Origin: Cephalotus follicularis
Taxonomy: Eukaryota > Streptophyta > Magnoliopsida > Oxalidales > Cephalotaceae
Direction of reading: 5' to 3'
NCBI GenBank assembly: GCA_001972305.1
Contig: BDDD01005128.1
Coordinates: forward strand, 21,007-85,006
DNA: 64,000 nt
This document shows, piece after piece, positions 23,336-34,300 of the stretch. Every line of letters begins with the position of its first letter. The stretch's first letter is position 1. The notes under the pieces were generated by a model. It did no database searches, had not been told where the DNA came from, and saw nothing but the letters and a program-made list of their open reading frames with translations. Position numbers and translations under genes: made by a program.

Positions 23336-26300
23336 CTAGGCTGCTTGCCTTGACTGTGCCCGAGCTGCAGCCCTCTCTAGTGCCTTCAACCTATTAGCTT
23401 CCATACGAGCTCTCTGTTTTTCCGTAATCTGAGATTCGCTGGAGCAACTAGCTTCTTCATCTGGCACCTGATTTGATGAACATTTCCTGGAGCTACCAAC
23501 ACGAAGTATATCATCAGCAAGCATGACCCGAGATGGTTCCTGTAGCAAAAACAACAAACTAACTTTATATGCTGCCAAAATAGTACACTTATTTTTTTTA
23601 TTAACAAATCCCGCTAAATGGCTTATGATGCGTTATTCAAAGGACAATTGCCCACGATTTTAGGCCCTTCATCGTATACATAAAAGCTCTTACACGCGTT
23701 ATAGTATAAGTAGTTGTCAAAAGCGTGCAATTCACTTGGCATATCCAAAGATAAAATAATAAAATATGCATCTAGGAACTGTTTTTCTCTTCTATGTATC
23801 CAACATCATATCAGGTATCTGATTCAGCCATACAATTTTTTTTAACATTACACATATCCACTTAATTTCTATTTTTTTTTTATCTGTTTAAAACCCCTTC
23901 CATAAAAAAATGTTTTAGCTCTTTTTAAGGCCATTTAGTATTTCAGCATAACCTCTTGCTTCTTATTTATCATAACTTGTGTGGCATCGTGTACGCACAC
24001 CCAAAGGAAAAGAAACTTTGTTGCGGAGAGATGGTTATTTCCATCTGAGACAGTTCAAAGATGGATGTACATAATGGTGCGCGTGTAACAGAAGCAAAAT
24101 AACATAAGTAATTACAATGAATATATACTACCTAATGTTATGTTCTTCTAATAAATCTGAAGTCTGTCTATATATGTTAAATCCATCTTTTTAATGTGTT
24201 AACTTCTTTTATGATACACAATATCATACACTGCATGTACAGAAGTAACAAAGCAGTTTATGATGCTATTAAAAAATGAGGCAGAATATAGTGACAAACT
24301 TTTTAGTTTGTTACCCCATCTTACACCATTCAATAGAGTATATTAATTTTAAAGCCTCACTTAATGCACTCCATTAAGTAGTGGTATTGAGTAGTATAAG
24401 ATGGGGTGACACAGGTGCAATTTATCCTGACTCTTCAAAAATTGGCAATTATTTATAGGCTAAAATTTCATAGCAGGAAGTTATTATTAGTAAATATCTA
24501 GCTGGAGTACAGCAGCTAAAACCTTTTCAAAAACAGAACTCATTAACAAACAGAAGGTAGGAAGTAGCTTGATGAAAAAAAATTCAAAGAACGATACATA
24601 CTTCAGAAGCTTTTTTGCAAACCTCATGAAGCATGTCTTCTTGGATATTATCAAAAGCATGGTTTTCTGGAGATGTATCTCCCCGGTGATGACTCAATCC
24701 CTCAGTATTCATGGCTTCTGCAGGCATTAAAAGAAAAAGATCAGAAATCAACAAGTTTTTCCCTGAACAAATAAGGATTCCGATTGTATCATTAATAGTG
24801 CAAGTCATAAGTATCAACTTATGATATTTTTAGTCAAAACATTTCAAGAGGATTGGCCCTTGTTCTTTAAGATAGAGTAGTTTTGATGGCCAACCTAACG
24901 AATGTGTTCCTTATTTGCAAATTATACATTCTATCAAAGTTGAATAAACTATGATTTTGTTAACAAGTGTCTCAAGGTATTTCTTATTGGTTGATTACCT
25001 CTACTGTCTTGATAGCAGCATCTTTTATTAATATTATATATTTTTAGTTCAGTTTAATAATCAACCAATAAAAAATATCCTTAACAAGTGCCCTTAGAGC
25101 ACTTGTTAACAAAACACTTATAAGTTATAACTGTAACTATAATTGTAATTACAACCATTGGTTTATTCAATATTAATAAAATCAACGTACCGTTACCCAT
25201 TCTATAACTACAGCTGGTATGTGATAACAAGCTAAAAGTTTAGGTGGTCCAATGAATAATTTTAAAATTTAGGTGGCAAAGTGAACATTGTGTCAATGTT
25301 CAGGTGACAATGTGTATTTAGCCTCGTAAATTTTATATAAATACATCTATTGTACAAGTATTGTTGCATCCTTCACCTTCCCAGCAGTAGCCCCAAATCC
25401 CCAGGGCAATAACCAATATCTCCCCTAATGAAGTTTTAGTGATTATCAAGAAACACAAGTGGAAAATCAAGGCCAAAGTTCAAGTAGCTTCAAGAGCACC
25501 CCGCCTTAAGGAGCTCTCCATTGTGTAACCAATCCATTAAATCAGAAAAAGAAAAAAAAAAGACAAGATAACATTGGTACTATTCCAAAGATCAGGATTA
25601 TTTGTCTATGGCAATGCAATACATTAATTTTCATGAAACTCTTACAAGAAATTTCATTTTGAATAGTTTTGCCAATCACAATTGGTGCATTCAAACAATG
25701 AATGACTAACAAATTAAAAGGGCAACAATTACTCAACTCTTTCAAATTACTGTTTAATCATTGCAATTCTCTATTTTGTAGGTCCATTAGTGCCCTTGGT
25801 GGCATCATATGAGTGGTATGGATGCCAGTAAACAAGAGATTAAGGCATTGGAGCAAGGTCAAAGTGTCATTTATGCAAATAAATATTAAGTGAGGGTATT
25901 CTAGACCTGGTTCTACATCGTTACTCCTATTATGACCATTTCTTAGTTGACATAGAGGAAGACCAAGCAAAACTCAATATCTCAATTGTCAGACAATGAG
26001 TGCATATTATAATGATAACTATATATTACAACTAAAGGATTATTAAAATCCAATGCCATTATCGAGTTAAAATCATGTTTATTTACTACATTGGCAGATA
26101 CCATGCCAGTGAGAACAGGTAGTGGCAACCAAGATGTCCCCATGGCCAAGACATGATTTTGCCTTCCTTTGTCTCTCCATTCTACATGTTCCTAAATAGT
26201 ATCTTTATAATTGTGACCTATTATGATTTACGGATAAAACCAATCAAATTGAGATGCATAAGTGTAACAGTTTTAACAACAAAAATGGCAACATAGCCAG

Positions 26301-27525
26301 CATACCTTGTTCATCTGTTGGATCATTCTGTTCAGTTGGGGGCTCATGCAACTTTGTTGGATCCCCTCCACTAGAAACTCTCTCTCTTAGATCCCTAATA
26401 CATATCTGAACAAAAGTTTGAAGAAATCTGAATAAACGATAGTGTGTGCGCTAAAATATTGTATAGTATAATCCAAGAATTCACCCCTTATTATCACAAA
26501 CTCCAAACGATAATCCGGGTAGTGAATGAAGTATATTTGCATTTTCCAAATGTTAAACTAGGAAAACTATATACAGATTAACTGGGTATTAATCCCACAT
26601 ATTTCAGGCTTTCACAGACTGGCATCCACTCTTGTGAGCAAATGATTTAAGTATTTTTTATTGTATAAATCAAATTATTTGACTGATGGGCAATCCCAGA
26701 AATATTCGTGTACGATGGTAACACCTACTTCTATGGCCTTTATGGTTTTAGTACTTTAAGAGGTGCCACATGGGGATTTAAACTAAGATCATACCGAATT
26801 CAAATATCACGGGATCAGTTTTACAAAGATAGTGGGAATAGACACAATCTCAATGTCATAATGTCAAATTTATTTCTTGGGTTAACTAATATTCATAGAA
26901 TGATTCAATTGAGCTCATTATAAGGATTGGATTTGAAGTAGTATGCAATCAAGGAGACGACAAATAGAGGCTTATTAGAGGCCTAATACCTTGACACGTT
27001 TTGTAGCCGCAACTTGTTCGACCTTATGAACAAACTGATCAAATGAGTAATAAGGGAGTAAATGAGAGTGCCATTCACTGTATAACCCAATCAGGTGGTC
27101 CAAATCCCTAACCTGCAGAAAGCAGCAAAAAATAATCTCCATAAAAAAATAACAACAATATTTAAGATACAAAACACGGATTCAATGATTCCAATAAGTA
27201 AATTAGATACCTCACGGCCACGGCCGCCATACTTGAAGGCGGAGGGGAAGTGGCGGAGAATGTAGCCGAGGCCATCGTCGGAAAGAAGAAGCTCAGGGGT
27301 CAACTTTGGTCTGCTTTTAGGTACCTTCTTCGGCTTCGCCGTAGATTTCGCTGAAATATTACCACCACCATTGGGCTTTGCCTTGAAATTAAAAGAAGTA
27401 GATCTAGAGGAGGAGAGATTAGCGTTAGTGGAATTTGTTTGTGTGGTGGCAGAGGATGGGCAGTCACGTGACCAGTGGCCTGGTCTCCCACACTTGTAAC
27501 ACCCAGTTGGCTTTGCGTTCTCCAT
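23336..27525 (-). CDS. TIPIN: CCHC zinc-knuckle, Swi3-domain protein (plant TIPIN/Csm3), five exons
   Basis: Replication-fork protection factor. In yeast and animals the Swi3/TIPIN family pairs with Tof1/TIMELESS in the nucleus to stabilise stalled forks and support S-phase checkpoint signalling. The exons, all minus, are 27525-27211, 27112-26990, 26405-26306, 24717-24602 and 23539-23336. All introns are GT-AG, and the total is 858 bp, 285 residues plus stop. The ATG has G at -3 and +4. Residues 9-22 form a CCHC knuckle (CYKCGRPGHWSRDC). A Ser/Lys-rich linker follows, and residues about 76-146 are the Swi3 domain (LTPELLLSDDGLGYILRHFP; GLYSEWHSHLLPYYSFDQFV; TKRVK). 147-180 contains IRDLRERV, and the C-terminus is basic (EKQRARMEANRLKALERAAA). 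The frame is intact throughout, unlike everything around it. Plant orthologues share the knuckle and the basic tail. Function is by homology. Confidence 0.92.
24310..24410. mobile_element. Small MITE in intron 4 of the Swi3 gene
   Basis: About 101 bp with inverted ends GTTACCCCATCTTACAC (24310-24326) and GTATAAGATGGGGTGAC (24394-24410), 15 of 17 matching. The interior also contains CACTTAATGCACTCCATTAAGTAGTG, so the whole element can fold. It is noncoding, and no target duplication was assigned. Confidence 0.65.
24953..25115. mobile_element. MITE in intron 3 of the Swi3 gene
   Basis: The left end TTTTGTTAACAAGTG plus a TATTTCTTATTGGTTGATTA segment is repeated in inverted orientation at the right (TAATCAACCAATAAAAAATA, then CACTTGTTAACAAAA). 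The right arm carries an extra 14-bp insertion that doubles the GCACTTGTTAA motif. It resembles a common eudicot GGGCACTTGTTAA MITE family. Confidence 0.65.
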
Positions 27526-27606
27526 TGCCCCCTCCCCCTCTATCTATTATCTATTGACGTTTGTTCCACATAAAGTGAATATAGGGTTTTATAATCCTCA
27601 TGTAAT

Positions 27607-27617
27607 TTTGGCGGGAA
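27607..27617. promoter_or_regulatory. E2F-type site upstream of the Swi3 gene
   Basis: TTTGGCGGGAA matches the E2F/DP consensus (TTTSSCGS type). It lies 82-92 bp upstream of the start codon, where E2F sites of S-phase genes usually sit. Expression of a fork-protection factor in S phase would fit. The match is seen; binding is inferred. Confidence 0.6.
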
Positions 27618-27684
27618 CTCTCCGAGGGAATTATGATGGGTTCCCTTTTGTAAACGGCAATTTGTATTTAGACCTATCCAGACA

Positions 27685-27816
27685 AATCAATAACTAAAAT
27701 ACTTTTATAAACTTAACACGTTAACTCACAAAAAGATATTGCACTATATAAATCAATAACTAAAATACTGTTATAAAATTAAGACGTTAACTCACAAAAG
27801 GAGATTACACTATATA
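27685..27816. repeat. 66-bp tandem duplication across a host/LTR junction
   Basis: AATCAATAACTAAAATACT begins both copies (27685 and 27751). Each copy continues into TTATAAAnTTAAnACGTTAA and ends in CACTATATA, i.e. the first bases of the copia LTR. The unit therefore combines flanking host DNA with LTR DNA and was duplicated after the insertion. Confidence 0.8.
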
Positions 27817-27991
27817 GAGAGAATGAGAGAGAAAAAGAGATTTTCTTATTATGAATTCCTTCATTTCTTCTTAACATTACATTCTTATTTATAGGAGTTT
27901 AGAGAGTTATTGGAATAGTAATTGAGGTTGTTAGAATAGTAATTCATACCTAATTTTTACATAATTTTGACTAATATTACCTAATTTTACA
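27769..27991 (-). mobile_element. 3' LTR of copia element Q
   Basis: Minus strand, starts TGTAAAATTAGG (27991) and ends TTATAACA (27769). It matches the 34301-34533 copy closely. A TATA box (TATAAATA) lies at 27886-27893. Transcripts from it would run toward the Swi3-domain gene, whose ATG is at 27525. The flanking polypurine stretch AATGAGGAATAT is at 27992-28003. Confidence 0.85.
27886..27893 (-). promoter_or_regulatory. TATA box in the gene-proximal LTR
   Basis: TATAAATA on the minus strand within CTCCTATAAATAAG. The equivalent CTTATAAATAGG is present in the other LTR. It lies about 360 bp upstream of the host start codon, in sense orientation. Confidence 0.55.
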
Positions 27992-28138
27992 ATATTCCTC
28001 ATTCAATTTCTATTCAACATTACTATGACTGTCTCGTTAAAACCTTATTAGGAAAAACCTATTCGGATAAAAACATTTGCGAAGGAAAAAGAGTACAGTC
28101 TCCCCCTGAAACAAAACTTCACAAGTTCTTGTACAGTA

Positions 28139-28948
28139 TTAATGAAGATCTTTAATCTGACGAATCTCAATATCATGTCTGAGCTTCTTGAATGTAGTAC
28201 CTGGTAATGCCTTGGTAAATAAATCCGCTAAATTGTCACATGATCGGATTTGTTGTACATCAATATCACCATTTTTCTGAAGCTCATGGGTGTAGAAGAA
28301 TTTTGGTGAAATATGTTTCGTTCGATCACCCTTGATATATCCTACTCTGAGTTGTGTGATACAAGCAGCATTATCTTCATATATTACTGTGGGATTATTT
28401 CTAATCGAGGATAGTCCACACGATTTTTGTATATGTTGAATCATTGATCTCAACCATATACATTATCGGCTTGCTTCATGAATTGCAAAGATCTCTGAAT
28501 GATTCGAAGAAGTTGCTGTCATTGTCTGTTTTGTTGATCGCCATGATATAGCAGTGTCACAAAAGGTAAAGGCATAACCGGTTTGTGATCTTACTTTATG
28601 TGGATCAGATAAGTATCCCGCATCAACATATCCAATCAATGTTGATTTTGTTCCCCTTGGATAAAATAGACTCATATCAATGCTTCCACGCAGATAGCGC
28701 ATTATGTGCTTAATCCCATTCCAGTGCCTTCTTGTTGGTATAGAGCTATATCTTGCTAGCAAATTAACGGAAAATGCAATATCAGGTATTGTGCAATTTG
28801 TAAGATACAATAGTGCTCCAATTGCACTAAGATAAGGGATTTCAGGTCCGAGAATTTCTTCCCCTTCTTCTTGAGAACGAAATGGATTATTCTTGACATC
28901 AAGAGATGGGTCGACCATTGGAGTGCTTAGAGGGTAAGTTTTGTCCAT
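28139..28948 (-). pseudogene. Copia Q: end of RT and RNase H
   Basis: 28948-28463 carries STPMVDPSLD, YLSAIGALLYL, PDIAFSVNLLARYSS and HWNGIKHIMRYLRG, then GYVDAGYLSDPHKVRSQTGY and a degenerate SEIFAIHEASR, where family members have AE(Y/F). A stop at 28463 interrupts it. 28453-28139 continues in the same frame with VIYEDNAACITQL, KHISPKFFYTHELQ and NLADLFTKALP, the RNase H end. The stop looks like a single-base change. Confidence 0.85.
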
Positions 28949-28984
28949 GTTGAATCGACTAAGAACCTTTTCAGTGTATGTGGA

Positions 28985-29557
28985 TTAATGGATGAAGATC
29001 CCAGATGATATGTGCTCCACCTGTATACCAATACAAAATTTTGTTTTTCCAAGATCTTTCATTTCAAACTCACCCTTTAAATAGATCGCAGTCTTTGTAA
29101 GTTCTTCAGAAGTATTCACAAGATTTAAGTCATCCACATATACTGCAATAATAGCAAATCTATCATTAGATTTTTTGATAAAAATACATGGACATATTTG
29201 ATCATCTGTATACCCTTCTTTAATTAAATATTCACTTAGTCGATTGTGCCACATTCGACCAGATTGTTTCAATCCATAAAACTAATATTGTAGCTTAATT
29301 GAATACATGTGGCAAGATTTGTTCGATTCAGGAACTTTAAATCCATCAAGAATTCTCATATATATGTCACTATCAAGTGGTCCATATAAGTATGTTGTTA
29401 CTACGTCCATAAGACGAGTTTCAAGTCCTTTCGAAGCAGCCATACTAATTAGTAATCGAAAAGTGATTCCATCCATAACTGGAGAATATGTTTCCTGATA
29501 ATCAATACCTGGTCTCTGTGAGAACCCTTGAGCTACAAGCCTTGCTTTGTATCTCAC
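28985..29557 (-). pseudogene. Copia Q: reverse transcriptase core
   Basis: Two open pieces in one frame are separated by a stop at 29282. 29557-29282 reads KARLVAQGFSQRPGIDY and ETYSPVMDGITFRLLIS, then VTTYLYGPLDSDIYM (D/A in the TAFL-like motif changed to VTTYL). 29272-28985 reads MKQSGRMWHNRLSEYL, an intact AVYVDDLNLV catalytic motif and FEMKDLGKTKFCIGIQ. The catalytic YVDD is preserved although the frame is closed. Confidence 0.85.
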
Positions 29558-29668
29558 AATTTCATTTTTCTCATTTCATTTTTGAACAAATATCCATCTG
29601 AATCCAACAGGGGTTACACCATTTGGTGTTTGAATTATTGGTCCAAATACTTCTCGTTTGGACAAAGA

Positions 29669-30498
29669 TTACAACTCTGCTTGTATTGCATCTTTCCATT
29701 TTGGCCAATCATTTCTTTGATGACATTGTTCAACACTTTGTGGTTCAGAATCCATAACAGAATTTGCAATATCCAATGCAACGACATAGGCAAATTTGTC
29801 ATTAACTATAATCTCATCTCGATTCCATATTTGATCATCATGTGCATAATTAATCGAGACTTCTTGATTTTGAAATCCCACAGCCTCTTCAGGGCTTTGT
29901 ACTCTCTCTAGAGTCAATGTGGGTTCTAATAACACATTCTCTTGTGTTAATGTTATTTTAGGGTTTTGCACACCACCCTTATTTGCCTTTCGTTTTCGTG
30001 GTACAATATCTTTAGCACCAATTGGCCTACCACGTTTCAACTGTGGTTTAGACTTTAATATATCGATTGAGCTTTCACTAGCTTTAGATATATCAATTCT
30101 TGCTGGAGCATTCACAACAGGTATATAAGATTATACCACTTTTTGAGCATCATTAAATGCATCTGGCATTTGATTAGCAATATTTTACAAATTAATGATC
30201 CTTTGAACTTGTAGTTCACATTCATTTGTACATGGATCAAAACTATGTAATCTTGATGCTTTCTATGAAATTTTATTTTTATTTTTCAATAAAATCTTGT
30301 CTCCCCTAACACTGGGAAAACTAATTCATCAAAATGACAGTTTGCATAACGTGCAGTAAACATGTCACCTATTAATGGTTCAAGATACCTTATAATTGAT
30401 GGAGAATCAAACCCCACATAAACGCCAAGTCTGCGTTGTGGTCCCATCTTACTCCGCTGAGGAGGTGAAATAGGGACATATACAGCACATCCAAACAC
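29669..30498 (-). pseudogene. Copia Q: integrase C-terminal / linker region
   Basis: 30498-30286 reads MFGCAVYVPISPPQRSKMGP and LGVYVGFDSPSI, the GKKC-type integrase end. After a frame change, 30115-29669 carries RGRPIGAKDIVPRKRK and CHQRNDWPKWKDAIQAEL, the linker to RT. One frameshift lies between about 30115 and 30286. Confidence 0.8.
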
Positions 30499-30522
30499 TC
30501 TTAAATAGGATATGTTTGGTTC

Positions 30523-31155
30523 TTAACCAAGAACAAGTTGCAATGGAGAATATTTATGATATGCAGTCGGTCTTATACGTATAAGAGCCGCAACATGCAA
30601 TATCGCATGTCCCCAAGCTGAAATGGGTAACTTTGACCTCATCAATAAAGGACGAGCAATCAATTGAAGTCTCTTTATAAGAGATTCGGCTAACCCATTT
30701 TGGGTGTGTACGTGAGGAACATGATGTTCAATGGTAATTCCTATTGCCATACAATATTCATCAAATGCTTTGGAACAAAATTCAGCAGCATTATCTAGCC
30801 GAATAGACTTTATAGGATGATCTGGAAATTGTGCTCGCAATTTATTTATTTGAGCCAATAGTCTCACAAATGCAACATTGCGAGTTGAAAGTAAGCATAT
30901 ATGCGACCATCTTGTCGATGCATCTATTAAGACCATGAAATACCAAAATGGTCCAGATGGTAGATTAATCGGTCCACAAATATCTCCTTGAATTCTCTCA
31001 ACGAATTTTGGAGATTCTACAACCACTTTTATTGTAGATGGTCTTATAATGAGTTTTCCTTGCGAACAAGCAACACAATAGTTCTCATTATTCAATAGCA
31101 TTTTCTGCTTTTTAAGTGGATGGCCATGTGAACTTTCAATTATTCGATGCATCAC
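30523..31155 (-). pseudogene. Copia Q: integrase core
   Basis: A 210-residue open stretch. It starts in the zinc-binding HHCC region (SSHGHPLKKQKML, CVACSQGK) and continues through the DDE core: GDICGPI (first Asp), SIRLDNAAEFCSKAF (second Asp) and HTQNGLAESLIKRLQ (Glu). All three acidic residues are present. It is the longest uninterrupted piece of this element. The upstream GAG-pre-integrase region (31240-31548, with HLNGYHIETT-like and ALYSTKCRR-like readings) is broken by solo LTR B. Confidence 0.85.
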
Positions 31156-31548
31156 CTAGCCATTCATGCCAAATCATGAACCCTTTTAAGTCTATGACTT
31201 TTGAATCCACAACATTATGAGATTCAATTGCTCTAATTTTCATAATGTATAACCCAGAAGAAAGTCCAGGGAGTTTCTCCAATATTTGCTTTCAGCCGGA
31301 AGCATTACCAGTGATATAAAGATATTCTTTGCCATTTTCATTTGTGGTTTCAATATGATAACCATTAAGGTGAATACCTTTGAAACTAAGCAAGTTTCTT
31401 CTACATTTTGTCGAATATAAAGCATCTGTGATGCGCATTTGTGTTCCATTTAATAACACAAAATTGGCCATTCAAGAACCTTCAATTAGATTTGATGTGC
31501 CAGAAATTGTTCCAACATTAGCTTTTGCTATTGTTAAATGTGAAAAAT

Positions 31549-32322
31549 TGTGACGACCTGAATTCCCTTTTGTACTGTTCATGCATACATCGTACCGTAT
31601 TGTACCGTATTGTACTGTATCAGACCGTATTGTATGGTATTGAATTGAGGTATTCTTATGCCTATTGAGTTTGTGTTGGTTTTATGCATGTACAGTCAGG
31701 ATTTTGAGCTGAGTTTCGGAGAGTTGACCGAATCGACTATATAAGTCAATTCTCACTCTCACTCTCTCATTTTCACACATCTTTCTCCCTCTCTATATCC
31801 TTCTCCCCCTCTCTCTCTCTAGATGGAGCCTCCATCTTCCTCTCTTGCAGCCGGATTTGCAGCTCCTTCAACAAGGACACCGATTACAGGTGGTGGCTTA
31901 CCGATTGAACAAGAAAGTAGCGGATTATTGGGCGATTTCTGCCAATCGATTGATTGGGAGCTCAACTTTTGAAGCTTCAGTGACAGGTAGGACTTCTTTA
32001 CTGAATTGCCTACTGCTTTATTGATTGATTGATTGAATTGCATGATGGAGCTGGTTGTGAGACATGGTAGTGGAAATTAGAATGTATTGCATTGAAATAC
32101 TGTATTGAAAGATTGATATGTATTGTAAAAGACTTGTATTGTAAAGGATTTGTATTGTATTGCATCGTATGTATGGATCAGTGTATTGTATCTTCCGCAG
32201 ATGATATGTATTACAAAGTTTTAAAGTTTTTCGCATTTTTATATGGCTAGTCCCGACCATTGTATTGTATATTGGATTGAGAGTAATGCCACGCGTCCGC
32301 CCGGCGGGCGCGGGGTGTTACA
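31549..32322 (+). mobile_element. Solo LTR B, internally deleted relative of A, perfect TSD
   Basis: Starts TGTGACGACC and ends GGGGTGTTACA. AAAAT flanks it on both sides (31544-31548, 32323-32327). It matches LTR A at both ends (TGTTCATGCATAC, CTATATAAGTCAATT, CTTACCGATTGAACAAGAAA, and the last about 250 bp with CATTTTTATAT-GCTAGTC). It lacks the central about 1.7 kb, including the palindrome cluster and hairpin. It interrupts the pre-integrase region of copia Q. Confidence 0.88.
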
Positions 32323-32519
32323 AAAATATTTTTCACTTTGGAGTATTGTGTGTGTTGTTGCACTGTCGGCTATGCATATATCTCCAGTATCCATTGTATG
32401 ATGAACTATGGATAAAAACACACATGTTATTAATAAACATAACTATGTTACATTTATTACTTCATAAGGACTTTATTCAAAAGTGTTAAGCATTAAAAAC
32501 AATGGCATATAACATCAAC

Positions 32520-33541
32520 CAAGATGGAAGTCTTCGTCGACAATTACATGATTCGTTTTCTCGTTTGGATCAGATATGAAATCATCAATGTCCAAATGGG
32601 TTGTACCCATTGGAACAAAGTCTGATTGCGTTGTTTCCAAAGGGTCACAATGACCAATAAAATTTGTTTCAATTTGTTTGCCTTTCTCTTGTAGAGAAGC
32701 TTGATATAAGTCGACCTAATGCTTCGCTGTGCGACAAGCACGGTACCAATGACATTGCATACCACATCGGTTGCAATTACCCTTTCTATTTTGGATTTAT
32801 TCATCATTACTGGATTGTCCAGGATTGCGCCACTTTTGACGTTGTTTTGTATCAGGATTTTGCCATTTCATATTATTATTATTATTACGTGGCCCCAAGA
32901 AATTTTGATTTTTCCACTGCCACGTCCTCGTCCACGCCCTCTTCCTCGTCCTCCAAAATGGGACGAAGTTGCATTTACCTCTGGTAAAGGGGCTAATCAG
33001 TGGGACGATTTTCATGATTTTACAGGAGTAATTCTCCGCAATAAGAAGAGATCTAATTAGTTCATGATATTTCTTGAACCCATGCAACATATACAGTTGT
33101 TGTAGTAACACATTGGATGGATAAAATGTTCGATATGTTTTCTCCAGCAACATATCATCGGTGATAACTTCACCACACATCTTTAATTGTGGTACAATTT
33201 TGAACAACGTGGAATTATATTCCGAAACTGTTTTAAAATCCTGAAATCGTAGCTGTAACCAATCATTCAATGCCTTTGGCAGTACAACAGCTTTCAAGTG
33301 CTCAAACCTATAATTTAGGTTTTGCCACAGTTCAAGTGGATTTTCAACAGTTAAATATTCATATTTCAAGCCATCATCAATATGATGCCTTAGTGGCGCG
33401 TTCCTCATTTCATGCTGCATTATCTTCATCAATTGTGTGCCTCAATTTCTTAGCACTTAAATGCAGTTTCACATCAAGTACCCATGATAGATAATTCTTT
33501 CCAGAAATATCAAGAGCAATGAATTTCCGATTTTCAATGTT
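32520..33541 (-). pseudogene. Copia Q: gag with CCHC knuckle
   Basis: Starts around 33541 with a FIALDISGKNYLSW-type N-terminus, then changes frame. 33432-32797 is open for 211 residues (KYEYLTVENPLELWQNLNYR, RFQDFKTVSEYNS, LLEKTYRTFYPSNVLLQQ), a typical UBN2/copia gag. The basic GPRNNNNN segment precedes a knuckle near 32720-32765 (CYRCGMQCHWYRAC, with the Gly before His changed to Cys). 32700-32520 holds the tail before protease. Frameshifts separate the knuckle from the main domain. Confidence 0.8.
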
Positions 33542-33629
33542 TGCTATTTTTATATAGAATCAAAAGATAAAAATAAATGTCATTTGAGCATAGTAAATAA
33601 ATAAAGTTTACTGTAATAAAAAAAAATTT

Positions 33630-33766
33630 GGGACCTCATTGGTGCAATCATAGGCCACGCTCATTTTCATGAGACCACTTGAGCATAATGGGGCTTGCCG
33701 AGACTCGAATGCTGAACCTCATGTATGAATGAGCGGCTTCCTACCACTAAGTCACCACCTCAAGTG
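33630..33766 (-). mobile_element. tRNA-related SINE (Au-like)
   Basis: On the minus strand: GGTGACTTAGTGGTAGGAAG (A-box region) and, about 35 bp on, a B-box-like GCATTCGAGTCTCGGC. The body ends in TTTTTTTTTATT after AATGAGGTCCCAAA. A short T-run at the 3' end is the mark of plant Au SINEs. No clear target duplication. It lies in the untranslated leader of copia Q. Confidence 0.6.
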
Positions 33767-34300
33767 ATGATAATCGTTTCCAAGATTAAATATATATAGA
33801 TATATGATAATATCCTTATTTACATTATTAAATAGATAAAATGTTAGATAATTGCAATAATTAAAATCGATCATAAAGCAAATAATGTAAATATATAAAG
33901 CAGTAAACGGGTTCTCACCTATACATCGTAAGGTGATACCGTTAGATATTAAATATATAGGTTCCCACTAAGTCTCGAGCAATTCCAGTAGACAAATGGT
34001 ACTTCAAGAACAATAAATCATAATAATGTTTCACACCACGTATATGGTGATTCGCACAGATAAGTAATACATTAAAGTAATAATAGAGACATACGTTTTT
34101 ATACGTTGTCGGTACTTCGTACAAAAGATGAAAACGCGAAACTTTATTATATATATATATATAATATACGTTTCCACACATAGGCGGTACTCCAACCAAT
34201 CGGTGGAACCATTAATCTTTGTTATTATATATATATATGTATGAAAGACTAATTCAAATTATCTCAAATCTCAGTTGGATAGAGTCTCGTGCTGATAACG
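33767..34300 (-). other. Leader of copia Q and PBS-like site
   Basis: Noncoding leader between LTR and gag. On the minus strand CGTTATCAGCACGAGAC follows the LTR directly (34300 downward); it is the TATCAG-type primer-binding sequence found in many plant copia elements. Several TA microsatellites lie at 34144-34166 and 34227-34240. Confidence 0.5.
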
